A stretch of 46,416 nucleotides of DNA from Natronohydrobacter sp. (GTDB lineage Bacteria; Pseudomonadota; Alphaproteobacteria; Rhodobacterales; Rhodobacteraceae): the NCBI GenBank assembly GCA_030603695.1, contig JAUVXF010000022.1, positions 1 through 46,416 of the forward strand, in the 5' to 3' direction. The translations under genes were made by a program, and so were the position numbers. Within the stretch, counting starts at the first letter, position 1. Each line of letters starts with the position of its first letter. Below are positions 25,936-35,127 of this stretch, piece after piece. The notes below the pieces were generated by a model that ran no database searches, was not told where the DNA came from, and saw only the letters and a program-made list of their open reading frames with translations.

Positions 25936-27279
25936 ATGTCCAACAGTCCAACCACCCCCGGTATTGCAGCCGCGCGCCTGCACCCGGAAGACTATGCGCG
26001 CCATTTCGATGATCTTTACCCCAATTATGACCCGCATGAGGCCATGGTCGCCGCGGATCGGTGTTATTTCTGTTATGATGCCCCCTGCATCACGGCGTGC
26101 CCGACAGAGATTGATATCCCGCTTTTCATTCGCCAGATACAGGCGGGCCAGCCCGAAGCAGCGGCAAAGACGATCTTTGACCAGAATATTCTGGGCGGCA
26201 TGTGCGCCCGTGTCTGCCCCACCGAAACCCTGTGCGAAGGCGCTTGTGTGCGCGAGGCCGCAGAGGGCAAACCCGTAGAGATTGGCCGCCTTCAGCGCTA
26301 CGCAACCGAAACGCTGCTGGCGCGCAATGCCCATCCCTATACGCGCGCGGCCCCTACGGGCAAGCATGTGGCCGTGGTGGGTGCGGGGCCTGCGGGCTTG
26401 TCTTGCGCCCATAGGCTGGCACTGCGCGGGCATGATGTCACGCTGTATGATGCGCATGAAAAGCCCGGCGGGCTGAATGAATATGGCATTGCCGCCTATA
26501 AGGCCGCGCATGATTTCGCGGCCGCTGAAGTGGCGTGGCTGTTGCAGATTGGCGGGATCACGCTGAAGCAGGGCTGGCGGCTGGGCGCTGATGGCACCTT
26601 GGCCGATTTGCAGGCCAGCCATGACGCGGTGTTTCTGGGCATTGGCCTTGCGGGCGTCAACGCGCTGGGCCTTGCACAGGAAGATGCGCCGGGCGCGCGC
26701 GATGCGGTAGATTTCATTGCCGAATTGCGCCAGACAGATGATCTGTCCACCCTGCCCATCGGGCGGCATGTGGTGGTCATTGGCGGGGGTATGACAGCCG
26801 TGGATGCGGCTGTGCAATCGCGCCTGCTTGGGGCCGAACATGTGACAATGGTGTATCGCCGTGGCCGCGAGGATATGGGCGCCAGCGATTACGAGTTGAA
26901 CCATGCCGCCAATGAGGGGGTGAAAATTATCACCAACGCCATGCCTGTGGCTGTGCATGCCAATGGCGCGCTGCGCGAGGTGGAATTTGCCTATACCCAT
27001 CCGGGCGAAACCGGGCTGGAACCCACGGGAGAGACATTTCGCCTGAAAGCCGATCAGGTGTTCAAGGCCATTGGCCAGACGCTGCAAGGCGCGCCCGAGT
27101 CCTTGGCGCGCGCGGGCCGCAAGCTGGCCGTGGATGCCGAGGGGCGCACATCGCTGCCCGGTGTCTGGGCCGGGGGCGATTGCACCGGCGGCGGCGAGGA
27201 TCTGACCGTTACCGCCGTTGCTCAGGGGCGCAATGCCGCAGAGAGCATTCACGAAACACTTATGGGGGCCGGTGCGTGA
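25936..27279 (+). CDS. preT: NAD-dependent dihydropyrimidine dehydrogenase, PreT subunit
   Basis: With PreA, reduces uracil and thymine to dihydro forms using NADH (first step of reductive pyrimidine catabolism). 447 residues: N-terminal Fe-S cysteines 'CYFCYDAPCITACPTEID' and 'GGMCARVCPTETLCEGACV', FAD motif 'VAVVGAGPAGLSCAHRLA', NAD(P) motif 'VVVIGGGMTAVDAAVQ', and the C-terminal FAD segment 'GVWAGGDCTGGGEDLTVTA'. The layout matches GltD-like PreT. ATG 25936 was chosen because conservation starts there; ribosome-binding signal is weak. preA follows after 28 nt. Confidence 0.93.
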   Translation: MSNSPTTPGIAAARLHPEDYARHFDDLYPNYDPHEAMVAADRCYFCYDAPCITACPTEIDIPLFIRQIQAGQPEAAAKTIFDQNILGGMCARVCPTETLCEGACVREAAEGKPVEIGRLQRYATETLLARNAHPYTRAAPTGKHVAVVGAGPAGLSCAHRLALRGHDVTLYDAHEKPGGLNEYGIAAYKAAHDFAAAEVAWLLQIGGITLKQGWRLGADGTLADLQASHDAVFLGIGLAGVNALGLAQEDAPGARDAVDFIAELRQTDDLSTLPIGRHVVVIGGGMTAVDAAVQSRLLGAEHVTMVYRRGREDMGASDYELNHAANEGVKIITNAMPVAVHANGALREVEFAYTHPGETGLEPTGETFRLKADQVFKAIGQTLQGAPESLARAGRKLAVDAEGRTSLPGVWAGGDCTGGGEDLTVTAVAQGRNAAESIHETLMGAGA

Positions 27280-27307
27280 TCGCCGCGCACCCTACGGAGT
27301 GAGACAC

Positions 27308-28609
27308 ATGGCAAATCTGACCACAAATTTCATCGGTATCAAATCCCCCAACCCGTATTGGCTGGCCTCGGCCCCGCCAACGGATAAGGAATATAACGTG
27401 GTGCGCGCCTATAAGGCGGGCTGGGGCGGGGTTGTCTGGAAAACGCTGGGCAGCGAAGGGCCGCCGGTTGTAAACGTGAATGGCTCCCGCTACGGCGCTG
27501 TCTGGGGGGCTGACAGGCGGCTTTTGGGCCTGAACAATATTGAACTGATCACCGATCGCCCGCTGGAAGTGAACCTGCGCGAGATCAAACAGGTCAAACG
27601 CGATTGGCCCGACCGGGCGCTTGTCGTCTCGCTCATGGTTCCCTGTGACGAGGAAAGCTGGAAAGCCATCCTCAAACATGTGGAAGATACCGAAGCCGAT
27701 GGGGTAGAGCTGAATTTCGGCTGCCCGCATGGCATGAGCGAGCGCGGCATGGGCGCGGCTGTGGGGCAAGTGCCGGAATATATTGAAATGGTCACGCGCT
27801 GGGTAAAGCAGCATTCGCGCATGCCCTGCATTGTGAAGCTGACCCCCAATATCGCCGATATCCGCAAACCTGCCGAAGCCGCAAAGCGCGGGGGCGCAGA
27901 TGCAGTCAGCTTGATCAACACGATCAATTCCATCACATCCGTCAATCTGGATACCTTCAGCCCAGAGCCGATGATTGATGGCAAGGGCGCGCATGGTGGC
28001 TATTGCGGCCCGGCTGTCAAACCCATTGCGCTGAATATGGTGGCCGAAATCGCACGCAGTGCGGAAACGCGCGATCTGCCGATTTCAGGCATTGGCGGCG
28101 TGACCACATGGCGCGATGCCGCCGAATTTCTGGCCCTTGGTGCCGGCAATGTGCAGGTTTGCACCGCTGCCATGACGTATGGGTTCGGGATTATCAAGGA
28201 ACTGACGGCGGGCCTGTCGCAATATATGGATGACAAGGGGTTCACCTCGGTTGATCAACTTGTGGGCCGTGCTGTGCCGAATGTGACGGATTGGCAGTAT
28301 CTGAACCTGAATTATGTGGCAAAAGCGAAGATCAATCAGGATTTGTGCATCTCTTGCGGGCGCTGCTATGCGGCGTGCGAGGATACATCGCATCAGGCGA
28401 TTTCCATGTCGCCCGACCGCAAATTCGAGGTGATTGATGCAGAATGCGTGGCCTGCAACCTATGTGTGAATGTCTGCCCTGTGCAGGATTGTATCACGAT
28501 GGAAGCCTTGCCCAAGGGCGCAACGGATTTGCGCACTGGCGAAAAGGTGGGGGATTACGCCAATTGGACAACCCACCCCAATAACCCCATGGCCAAAGCC
28601 GCTGAATAA
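27308..28609 (+). CDS. preA: NAD-dependent dihydropyrimidine dehydrogenase, PreA subunit
   Basis: FMN/Fe-S catalytic subunit that reduces the 5,6 double bond of uracil or thymine. 433 residues: dihydroorotate-dehydrogenase-like barrel with the catalytic Cys loop 'LNFGCPHGMSERGMG', 'KLTPNIADIRKPAEA' and FMN phosphate site 'GIGGVTTWRDAAEF'. A C-terminal 2x[4Fe-4S] ferredoxin domain follows ('CISCGRCYAACED' and 'CVACNLCVNVCPVQDC'). ATG 27308 has CGGAG upstream. It converges with rutR (9 nt gap). Confidence 0.95.
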   Translation: MANLTTNFIGIKSPNPYWLASAPPTDKEYNVVRAYKAGWGGVVWKTLGSEGPPVVNVNGSRYGAVWGADRRLLGLNNIELITDRPLEVNLREIKQVKRDWPDRALVVSLMVPCDEESWKAILKHVEDTEADGVELNFGCPHGMSERGMGAAVGQVPEYIEMVTRWVKQHSRMPCIVKLTPNIADIRKPAEAAKRGGADAVSLINTINSITSVNLDTFSPEPMIDGKGAHGGYCGPAVKPIALNMVAEIARSAETRDLPISGIGGVTTWRDAAEFLALGAGNVQVCTAAMTYGFGIIKELTAGLSQYMDDKGFTSVDQLVGRAVPNVTDWQYLNLNYVAKAKINQDLCISCGRCYAACEDTSHQAISMSPDRKFEVIDAECVACNLCVNVCPVQDCITMEALPKGATDLRTGEKVGDYANWTTHPNNPMAKAAE

Positions 28610-28618
28610 GCGTGCAGA

Positions 28619-29269
28619 TCAGGGCGCAAGAAGCCGGGTATAGAGCGCGTTCAAAAACGGCTCTGCCCCGTCCAGCGCGTCCTGATCATCGCCACGGATC
28701 ATTCCGATCTGGGCTGCAAAATCTGCATAATGCTGGGTCAAGGCCCAGATCGAGAAGATCAGGTGATATGGGTCTATCCGCGCAATCTTGCCGGCTGTGG
28801 CCCAGCTTGCCATCAATTGCGCCTTGTTATCTACCAGCGGGCGCAACTCATTCCGAATAAAGCTTTCGATACGGGGCGCACCTTGCAGGATTTCATTGGC
28901 AAACAAGCGGCTTTCACGCGGAAAATCGCGCGACAATTCCAACTTGCGGCGCATATAGGCCATGATCTCTGCTTGCGGGTCGCCTTCGGGGTTCATCATG
29001 CGCAGGGGATCCAGCCAGGTGTCCAAAAGCCGGGTCAACAACTCTCTGTGGATGGCATCCTTGCTGTCAAAGTAATACAGCAGATTTGGCTTGGACAATC
29101 CGGCCTCTGCCGCGATCTGATCCAGCGTTGCCCCGCGAAAACCATGGGTGGAAAACACCTCCAGCGCGGCGTCCAGAATGATCTGGCGATTGCGCTTCTG
29201 AATGCGCGAGCGCGGCGCTTTTGGGGCGCTGCCGGATTTCTGGGCGGTGGGCAGGCGGGGTGGGGCCAT
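28619..29269 (-). CDS. rutR: TetR family regulator, RutR type (pyrimidine utilisation)
   Basis: 216 residues: basic N-terminus, HTH 'ATLDQIAAEAGLSKPNLLYYF' split across residues 45-66, and a YcdC/RutR-type ligand domain ('FANEILQGAPRIESFI', 'IDPYHLIFSIWALTQHYADF'). In E. coli, RutR senses uracil/thymine and represses pyrimidine degradation genes. A near-consensus RutR box (29285-29300) sits 16 nt from this start, which supports both assignment and autoregulation. It is convergent with preA and divergent from the downstream catabolic operon. Confidence 0.9.
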   Translation of the reverse strand: MAPPRLPTAQKSGSAPKAPRSRIQKRNRQIILDAALEVFSTHGFRGATLDQIAAEAGLSKPNLLYYFDSKDAIHRELLTRLLDTWLDPLRMMNPEGDPQAEIMAYMRRKLELSRDFPRESRLFANEILQGAPRIESFIRNELRPLVDNKAQLMASWATAGKIARIDPYHLIFSIWALTQHYADFAAQIGMIRGDDQDALDGAEPFLNALYTRLLAP

Positions 29270-29284
29270 GGCGGGACAAGCTTC

Positions 29285-29300
29285 TTGACTGGATGGTCAA
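29285..29300. promoter_or_regulatory. RutR operator
   Basis: TTGACT-GG-AT-GGTCAA matches the E. coli RutR consensus TTGACCA-NN-TGGTCAA at 12 of 14 specified positions. It lies between rutR and the divergent amidohydrolase gene, overlapping plausible -35 elements in both directions, so one operator could control both. Confidence 0.75.
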
Positions 29301-29428
29301 ACTTGATAGCGTTCAGTCGGAACGAGTGCAAGCGATGGTCGCACCCCCAACCGGGGACAATCTGCGCAGTCCACCCGACACAAGCCAAAAGAACAGCGTA
29401 AAAACGCTGTCACGACAGGGAGATACTG

Positions 29429-30682
29429 ATGTCTGCACCGGGTGCTAACCTGAAGATCAACAGTGAAAGGCTGTGGGACAGCCTGATGGAAATGGCCAAG
29501 ATCGGCCCCGGAATAGCAGGTGGCAACAACCGCCAGACGGTAACAGACGAAGACAGCCAAGGCCGCCACCTGTTCCAGAACTGGTGTCTGGAAGCGGGCG
29601 GCACCATGGCCGTAGATGAGATGGGCACAATGTTCGCCCGCTTTGAGGGCACAGACCCAGATGCGCTGCCTGTCTATATCGGCTCGCATCTGGATACGCA
29701 GCCCACAGGCGGCAAATATGACGGTGTTCTGGGCGTGCTGGCCGGGCTGGAGGTGATCCGCACCATCCGCGATATGGGTGTGAAAACGCGCCGCCCCATT
29801 GTGGTATCCAACTGGACAAACGAGGAAGGCACGCGCTTTGCCCCTGCCATGCTGGCCTCTGGTGTCTTTGCGGGCATTCATAGTCGCGATTGGGCTTACG
29901 GGCTGACCGATGCCAAGGGCAAGCGCTTTGGCGATGAGTTGGAGCGCATTGGCTGGAAAGGCACAGAACCCGTGGGCGCGCGCAAGATGCACGCGTTTTT
30001 TGAATTGCATATCGAACAAGGCCCCATCCTGGAGGCCGAGGGCAAACAGGTGGGCATTGTCACCCATGGCCAGGGCCTGCGCTGGATTGAATGCACGGTG
30101 ACGGGCAAGGGCCAGCACACGGGATCAACCCCCATGTATCTGCGCCGCAATGCGGGCCGCGGTCTGGCGCGGGTGACAGAGCTGGTGCATGAAATTGCCA
30201 TGAAATACCAGCCCAATGCCGTGGGCGCGATTGGCCAAATCGATGTCTATCCAAATTCGCGCAATGTGATCCCTGAAAAGGTGGTGTTCACCATCGATTT
30301 CCGCAGCCATATTCTGGAAACGCTGGAAGCGATGGTGGCCGAATTGAACGCCCGCGCCCCCGGCCTGTGTGCCGATATCGGGGTGAAATTCAGCGCGCAG
30401 ATTGTCGGCCAGTTTGATCCGCCCGCCTTTGATGAAACCCTGCTTGCGCGCCTGCGCGATGCGGCGGGGCGGTTGGGCTATAGCCATATGGATATCGTTT
30501 CCGGCGCGGGGCATGATGCCTGCTGGATCAACCGCCTTTACCCCACCGCAATGATCATGTGCCCCTGTGTGGATGGCCTAAGCCATAACGAGGCCGAGGA
30601 AATCTTCCCCGAATGGGCCGAAGCGGGGGCAAATGTGCTGCTGCACGCAGTGCTGGAAACCGCAGAGGTGGTGGGCGTATAG
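29429..30682 (+). CDS. Zn-dependent amidase, hydantoinase/carbamoylase family (beta-ureidopropionase type)
   Basis: M20-family di-zinc hydrolase; in this context it removes the carbamoyl group from N-carbamoyl-beta-alanine (last step of reductive uracil catabolism). 417 residues with metal/active-site segments 'GSHLDTQPTGGKYDGVLG', 'NWTNEEGTRFAP', 'FFELHIEQGP', the dimerisation-lid motif 'GKGQHTGSTPM', and the late 'SGAGHDACWI'. ATG 29429 follows CAGGGAG. First gene of the plus-strand unit with dihydropyrimidinase and an ABC importer. Substrate (beta-alanine vs other N-carbamoyl amino acids) is inferred from neighbours. Confidence 0.9.
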   Translation: MSAPGANLKINSERLWDSLMEMAKIGPGIAGGNNRQTVTDEDSQGRHLFQNWCLEAGGTMAVDEMGTMFARFEGTDPDALPVYIGSHLDTQPTGGKYDGVLGVLAGLEVIRTIRDMGVKTRRPIVVSNWTNEEGTRFAPAMLASGVFAGIHSRDWAYGLTDAKGKRFGDELERIGWKGTEPVGARKMHAFFELHIEQGPILEAEGKQVGIVTHGQGLRWIECTVTGKGQHTGSTPMYLRRNAGRGLARVTELVHEIAMKYQPNAVGAIGQIDVYPNSRNVIPEKVVFTIDFRSHILETLEAMVAELNARAPGLCADIGVKFSAQIVGQFDPPAFDETLLARLRDAAGRLGYSHMDIVSGAGHDACWINRLYPTAMIMCPCVDGLSHNEAEEIFPEWAEAGANVLLHAVLETAEVVGV

Positions 30683-30727
30683 CACCGCCCCTATAGAATG
30701 CACGGATCGAAAACGAGGAATCAGCAG

Positions 30728-32179
30728 ATGTCCACCATCATCAAGAACGGCACAATCGTCACCCATGATCTGACCTATAAGGCCGATATCCGCATCGAAG
30801 GCGGCAAGATCACGGAAATCGGGCCAAACCTGTCGGGCGATACCGTGCTGGATGCCACTGGCGCCTATGTCATGCCCGGCGGGATTGATCCGCATACCCA
30901 TCTGGAAATGCCCTTCATGGGCACTTATTCCGCCGATGATTTCGAAAGCGGCACCCGCGCGGCGCTTTCGGGCGGCACAACCATGGTGATAGATTTCGCC
31001 CTTCCCAGCCCCGGCCAGGGCCTGCTGGACGCGCTGAAAATGTGGGATAACAAGGTTAGCCGCGCGCATTGTGATTACAGCTATCACATGGCGGTCACAT
31101 GGTGGTCACAGCAAGTGTTTGATGAAATGCCCGCCGTCGTGGCGCGCGGGATTACCAGCTTCAAGCATTTCCTGGCCTATAAAGGCGCGCTGATGGTCAA
31201 TGATGACGAACTTTTCGCCAGCTTCCAGCGCTTGCGCGAATTGGGCGCAGTGGCGATGGTTCATGCAGAGAATGGCGATGTGGTGGCCGAACTCTCTGCC
31301 CGGCTGCTGGCCGAAGGCAATACCGGGCCAGAGGCCCATGCCTATTCCCGCCCCACGCAGGTAGAGGGCGAGGCCACAAACCGCGCCATCATGATCGCTG
31401 ATATGGCCGGCGTGCCGTTATATGTGGTGCATACCTCCTGCGAGGAAGCGCATGAAGCCATCCGCCGCGCAAAAGCGCAAGGCAAGCGCGTCTGGGGGGA
31501 ACCGTTGATCCAGCACCTGACACTGGATGAAAGCGAATATTTCCACCCCGATTGGGATCACGCCGCGCGCCGCGTCATGTCGCCGCCCTTCCGCAACAAA
31601 TCCCATCAGGATAGTTTGTGGAACGGGCTGGCCTCTGGCACGCTCTCGGTGGTGGCCACGGATCATTGCGCCTTCACCACAGATCAGAAACGCTTTGGCC
31701 TGGGCGATTTCACCAAAATCCCCAATGGCACAGGCGGGCTGGAAGACCGTATGCCCATGCTCTGGACAAAGGGCGTGCGCACCGGGCGGATTACCATGAA
31801 CGAATTTGTCGCGGTCACTTCTACAAATGTGGCCAAGATTTTTGGCATGTATCCGCGCAAAGGGGCCGTCGCCGTGGGCGCGGATGCCGATCTGGTGGTC
31901 TGGGATCCCGAAAAATCCAAAACAATCACCGCCAGCGCCCAGGCCTCCAACATCGATTACAATGTGTTTGAAGGGCATGAGGTGACGGGCCTGCCGCGCT
32001 ATGTGCTGTCGCGCGGGCGGGTGATGGTCAGGGATGGGGCATTTGACGGGCAAGAAGGGCATGGCCAATTTGTCGAACGCTGCCCCAACGGGCCAATCAA
32101 TCAGGCACTCTCCACCTGGAAAGAGCTGACAGCCCCGCGCCCGGTTGCGCGCGCTGGCATTCCGGCCACGGGGGTATGA
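30728..32179 (+). CDS. hydA: Dihydropyrimidinase
   Basis: Opens the dihydrouracil/dihydrothymine ring to N-carbamoyl-beta-amino acids (step two). 483 residues of the amidohydrolase TIM-barrel: 'GGIDPHTHLEMPF' (metal His pair), carboxylated Lys in 'ITSFKHFLAYKGAL', metal His residues in 'MVHAENGDV' and 'YVVHTSCEEA', and the Asp in 'VVATDHCAFT'. ATG 30728 is preceded by GAGGA. The stop overlaps the next ATG as ATGA, so translation is coupled to the ABC ATPase. Confidence 0.95.
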   Translation: MSTIIKNGTIVTHDLTYKADIRIEGGKITEIGPNLSGDTVLDATGAYVMPGGIDPHTHLEMPFMGTYSADDFESGTRAALSGGTTMVIDFALPSPGQGLLDALKMWDNKVSRAHCDYSYHMAVTWWSQQVFDEMPAVVARGITSFKHFLAYKGALMVNDDELFASFQRLRELGAVAMVHAENGDVVAELSARLLAEGNTGPEAHAYSRPTQVEGEATNRAIMIADMAGVPLYVVHTSCEEAHEAIRRAKAQGKRVWGEPLIQHLTLDESEYFHPDWDHAARRVMSPPFRNKSHQDSLWNGLASGTLSVVATDHCAFTTDQKRFGLGDFTKIPNGTGGLEDRMPMLWTKGVRTGRITMNEFVAVTSTNVAKIFGMYPRKGAVAVGADADLVVWDPEKSKTITASAQASNIDYNVFEGHEVTGLPRYVLSRGRVMVRDGAFDGQEGHGQFVERCPNGPINQALSTWKELTAPRPVARAGIPATGV

Positions 32180-32970
32180 TGCAAGATACCCCGCTCGCGC
32201 CCGTCATTTCGGCGCGCAATCTCAATCTCATATTTCAGACAAATGACGGGCCGGTGCATGCCTTGAAGGATGTATCGCTCGATATTGCCAAAGGCGAATT
32301 TGTCAGCTTCATCGGCCCGTCGGGCTGCGGCAAAACCACCTTTTTGCGCGTGATTGCTGATCTGGAACAGCCCACATCGGGGGATATTTCCGTCAACGGC
32401 CTGACCCCGGACGCCGCGCGCCGTGCGCGCGCCTATGGCTATGTGTTCCAGGCGGCCGGGCTGTACCCTTGGCGCACGATTGCCGGAAATGTGAAACTCC
32501 CACTCGAAATCATGGGCTTTTCCAAAGCGGAACAGGCCGCCCGTGTTGAAAAAGTGCTAGAGCTGGTGGAACTCTCCGGCTTTGCCCGCAAGTTTCCCTG
32601 GCAGCTTTCGGGCGGTATGCAGCAACGCGCCTCCATCGCGCGCGCACTCGCTTTTGATGCTGATATCCTGCTGATGGACGAACCCTTCGGCGCTTTGGAT
32701 GAAATCGTGCGCGACAGGCTCAATGAACAGCTTCTGGCACTTTGGGCGCGCACGCAAAAAACCATCGGCTTTGTCACCCATTCCATTCCCGAAGCGGTCT
32801 ATCTCTCCACCAAGATCGTGGTCATGTCCCCGCGCCCCGGCCGCATCACCGATATCATCGACAGCCCGCTCCCGCGCGAACGCCCCCTGGAAATCCGCGA
32901 CAGCCCGGAATTCATCGACATCGCCCACCGTGTCCGCGAGGGCCTGCGCGCGGGGCATCTGGATGACTGA
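32176..32970 (+). CDS. ABC transporter ATP-binding protein (nitrate/taurine/pyrimidine type)
   Basis: 264 residues: Walker A 'GPSGCGKTTFLR', Q-loop 'YVFQAAGLYPWRT', signature 'LSGGMQQRASIARAL', Walker B 'ILLMDEPFGALDE' and H-loop 'VTHSIPEAVY'. This is the SsuB/TauB-like importer ATPase. It overlaps hydA by 4 nt and is followed by two permeases and a binding protein. The substrate is inferred as a pyrimidine or its dihydro/ureido derivative from the enzymes encoded upstream. Confidence 0.94.
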   Translation: MMQDTPLAPVISARNLNLIFQTNDGPVHALKDVSLDIAKGEFVSFIGPSGCGKTTFLRVIADLEQPTSGDISVNGLTPDAARRARAYGYVFQAAGLYPWRTIAGNVKLPLEIMGFSKAEQAARVEKVLELVELSGFARKFPWQLSGGMQQRASIARALAFDADILLMDEPFGALDEIVRDRLNEQLLALWARTQKTIGFVTHSIPEAVYLSTKIVVMSPRPGRITDIIDSPLPRERPLEIRDSPEFIDIAHRVREGLRAGHLDD

Positions 32971-32976
32971 CATGTC

Positions 32977-33026
32977 TTCATCTTGGCAAAAATATCCTGG
33001 GGGGCCAGGGGGCGAAGCCCCCAAAC
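32977..33026 (+). repeat. Dispersed 50-nt hairpin repeat, copy 1
   Basis: 46 of 50 positions match copy 2 at 42176. It begins TTCATCTTGGC a few bases after a stop codon and ends in hairpin GGGGGC (33008-33013), GAA loop, GCCCCC (33017-33022). A further stem GGACT/AGTCC follows at 33032-33047. It lies inside the ABC operon between ATPase and permease. Confidence 0.8.
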
Positions 33027-33090
33027 CTTTTGGACTGGGCGAAGTCCCCAATGGCGCAACACTCGCCGCCTGCGCGGTCGCGGGGGTCTC

Positions 33091-33987
33091 ATGCGCAATG
33101 TGATCCCGGTTCTTGCTGTCACGGCAGCCCTGATTGCCCTGTGGTATGCGGCCGTTGTGCCGATGAATGCGCAATGGGCGCAAGATCAGGCGCGCCGGGC
33201 GGGGCAAGAGCTGACCTTCACCGCCCTTGTGGCAGATACCATGTCGCAACAGCGCCCGCGCCTGCCTGCGCCGCATCAGGTGGCGCAGGAATTGTGGAAT
33301 TCCACAGTGGTCGAGGAGATGACAGGCCGGCGCGGTTTTATGAACACAGGCACGCTGTCCAACCGCTCGCTTGTCTATCATGGCTGGGTCACGCTTTCGG
33401 CCACGCTATTGGGCTTTGCCATCGGATCGGCCCTTGGGATCACGCTGGCGGTGGGGATTGTCTATAACCGCGCGATGGATGCCTCTGTCATGCCTTGGGC
33501 GATAGCCAGCCAGACGATTCCCATTCTGGCGATTGCGCCCATGATCATCGTGGTTCTGAACGCGGTGGGCATTACCGGGCTGGTGCCAAAGGCGATCATT
33601 TCCACCTATCTCAGCTTTTTCCCGGTCGTGGTGGGCATGGTGAAGGGGCTGCGCGCGCCCGATCACATGCAGCTTGACCAGATGAAAACCTACAGCGCCA
33701 GCGGGCCGCAAGTGTTTTTCAAGCTGCGGCTGCCCTCTTCCATGCCCTATCTCTTTGCCTCCCTGAAAGTTGCCATCGCCGCCGCCTTGGTGGGGGCGAT
33801 TGTGGCGGAATTGCCCACAGGGGCGGTAGCCGGGCTTGGGGCGCGCCTGTTGTCGGGCAGCTATTACGGGCAGACAGTGCAAATCTGGTCGGCCTTGTTT
33901 GCTGCCGCCATTCTGGCTGCGGGTATGGTGGCCCTGATTGGTGTTATCCAGCGCATAACGCTGAGGCGGATGGGGATGGCCACATGA
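33091..33987 (+). CDS. ABC transporter permease 1 of the pyrimidine locus
   Basis: 298 residues, BPD/SsuC-type inner-membrane permease: N-terminal helix 'VIPVLAVTAALIALWYAAV', a long periplasmic insert (about 25-100), then 5 helices. The coupling segment 'YSASGPQVFFKLRLPSSMP' contacts the ATPase. ATG 33091 starts the conserved part; the 108 nt upstream in the same frame are the dispersed repeat and adjacent DNA, not protein. The ribosome-binding site is weak. Overlaps the next permease as ATGA. Confidence 0.9.
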   Translation: MRNVIPVLAVTAALIALWYAAVVPMNAQWAQDQARRAGQELTFTALVADTMSQQRPRLPAPHQVAQELWNSTVVEEMTGRRGFMNTGTLSNRSLVYHGWVTLSATLLGFAIGSALGITLAVGIVYNRAMDASVMPWAIASQTIPILAIAPMIIVVLNAVGITGLVPKAIISTYLSFFPVVVGMVKGLRAPDHMQLDQMKTYSASGPQVFFKLRLPSSMPYLFASLKVAIAAALVGAIVAELPTGAVAGLGARLLSGSYYGQTVQIWSALFAAAILAAGMVALIGVIQRITLRRMGMAT

Positions 33988-35078
33988 CGCGCTTGCAGGA
34001 AACCGGCGGGGTGCAATGGGCGGGCATGGCGCTGGCCTTTCTTCTTGCTGTCGGATTGGGCGGCACGGGTGATCTGGGCTTGGCCACAGTGCTGTTGCTA
34101 TTGGCGGTTGTCGTGCTGGGGCTGCTGCCGCCTGCGCGCAGGGCTTGGGCTTGGGCGCTGGCGATAGCCGGGGCATTGGCTTGGGCAGGGCAGGCGCTGT
34201 TGCCCTTTGCGGCCTCCAGCCTGCCTGTCTGGGGGGCAGTGGTCGCGATCTGGCTGGGCGCATGGATGCTGGTGGCGCAACTTGCCGAAGCACCGCGCGC
34301 CTCTGGTCTGTTGGGGCGGTTTCAGGCGTTACTGGCGCCCCTCATTTTTGGTGCGACATTGCTATGGCTGTGGGAAGTGACAGTGCGCGCGCTGGATGTG
34401 CCGCGTGTGATCCTGCCTGCGCCCTCGTCTATCTGGGAACGCATCTTGCGCTCTACAGATGTGCTCTGGGTCGATTTCGTGCAAACCTTCGTCAAGGGTG
34501 CGCTGTCGGGCTATGCGATTGGCGTGGGGGCGGCGCTGGTTTTCGCGTTGCTGGTGGATCGTTCGGATTTCCTGCGCCGTGGCCTGCTGCCGGTGGGCAA
34601 TTTTCTGGCGGCCTTGCCGATTATCGGCACCGCGCCCATTTTCGTTATGTGGTTCGGGTTTGACTGGCAGTCAAAAGCGGCGGTGGTGGTGGCGATGGTG
34701 TTCTTTCCCATGCTGGTGAATACAGTGCAGGGCCTGGCCGCGACAGATGCCATGCAGCGCGACCTGATGCGCACCTATAACGCCAGTTGGGGCCAAGCGC
34801 TGCTCAGATTGCGGCTGCCTGCTGCAATGCCCTTCATCTTTAACGGGCTTAAAATTTCATCAACACTGGCGCTGATCGGGGCAATTGTTGCTGAATTTTT
34901 CGGCTCTCCCACGCGGGGCATGGGGTTTCGCATCTCAACCGAAGTGGGGCGATTGCAACTGGATATGGTCTGGGCAGAAATTGCCGTAGCAGCCCTTGCG
35001 GGATCACTGTTTTACGGCGTGATTGCGCTGGCAGAGCGCGGAGTGACCTTCTGGCACCCCTCGCAACGCGGGCGATAA
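33984..35078 (+). CDS. ABC transporter permease 2 of the pyrimidine locus
   Basis: 364 residues. An extra N-terminal block of about four helices (1-95, very Leu/Ala-rich) precedes a standard permease core with 'LSGYAIGVGAALVFALL', 'PIIGTAPIFVMWFGF', and coupling motif 'YNASWGQALLRLRLPAAMP'. It forms the second half of a heterodimeric importer channel. It overlaps permease 1 by 4 nt and precedes the binding protein. Confidence 0.9.
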   Translation: MTRLQETGGVQWAGMALAFLLAVGLGGTGDLGLATVLLLLAVVVLGLLPPARRAWAWALAIAGALAWAGQALLPFAASSLPVWGAVVAIWLGAWMLVAQLAEAPRASGLLGRFQALLAPLIFGATLLWLWEVTVRALDVPRVILPAPSSIWERILRSTDVLWVDFVQTFVKGALSGYAIGVGAALVFALLVDRSDFLRRGLLPVGNFLAALPIIGTAPIFVMWFGFDWQSKAAVVVAMVFFPMLVNTVQGLAATDAMQRDLMRTYNASWGQALLRLRLPAAMPFIFNGLKISSTLALIGAIVAEFFGSPTRGMGFRISTEVGRLQLDMVWAEIAVAALAGSLFYGVIALAERGVTFWHPSQRGR

Positions 35079-35127
35079 CAACCCCTGTGACCCAAGCATG
35101 GGCCAGGCAACATGGAGGTGAATGAAA

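Noticed and set aside
32983-33090. N-terminal extension of permease 1 beginning MAKISWGARG
   Set aside because: The same peptide arises from the second copy of the dispersed repeat, so it is repeat DNA read in frame, not protein.
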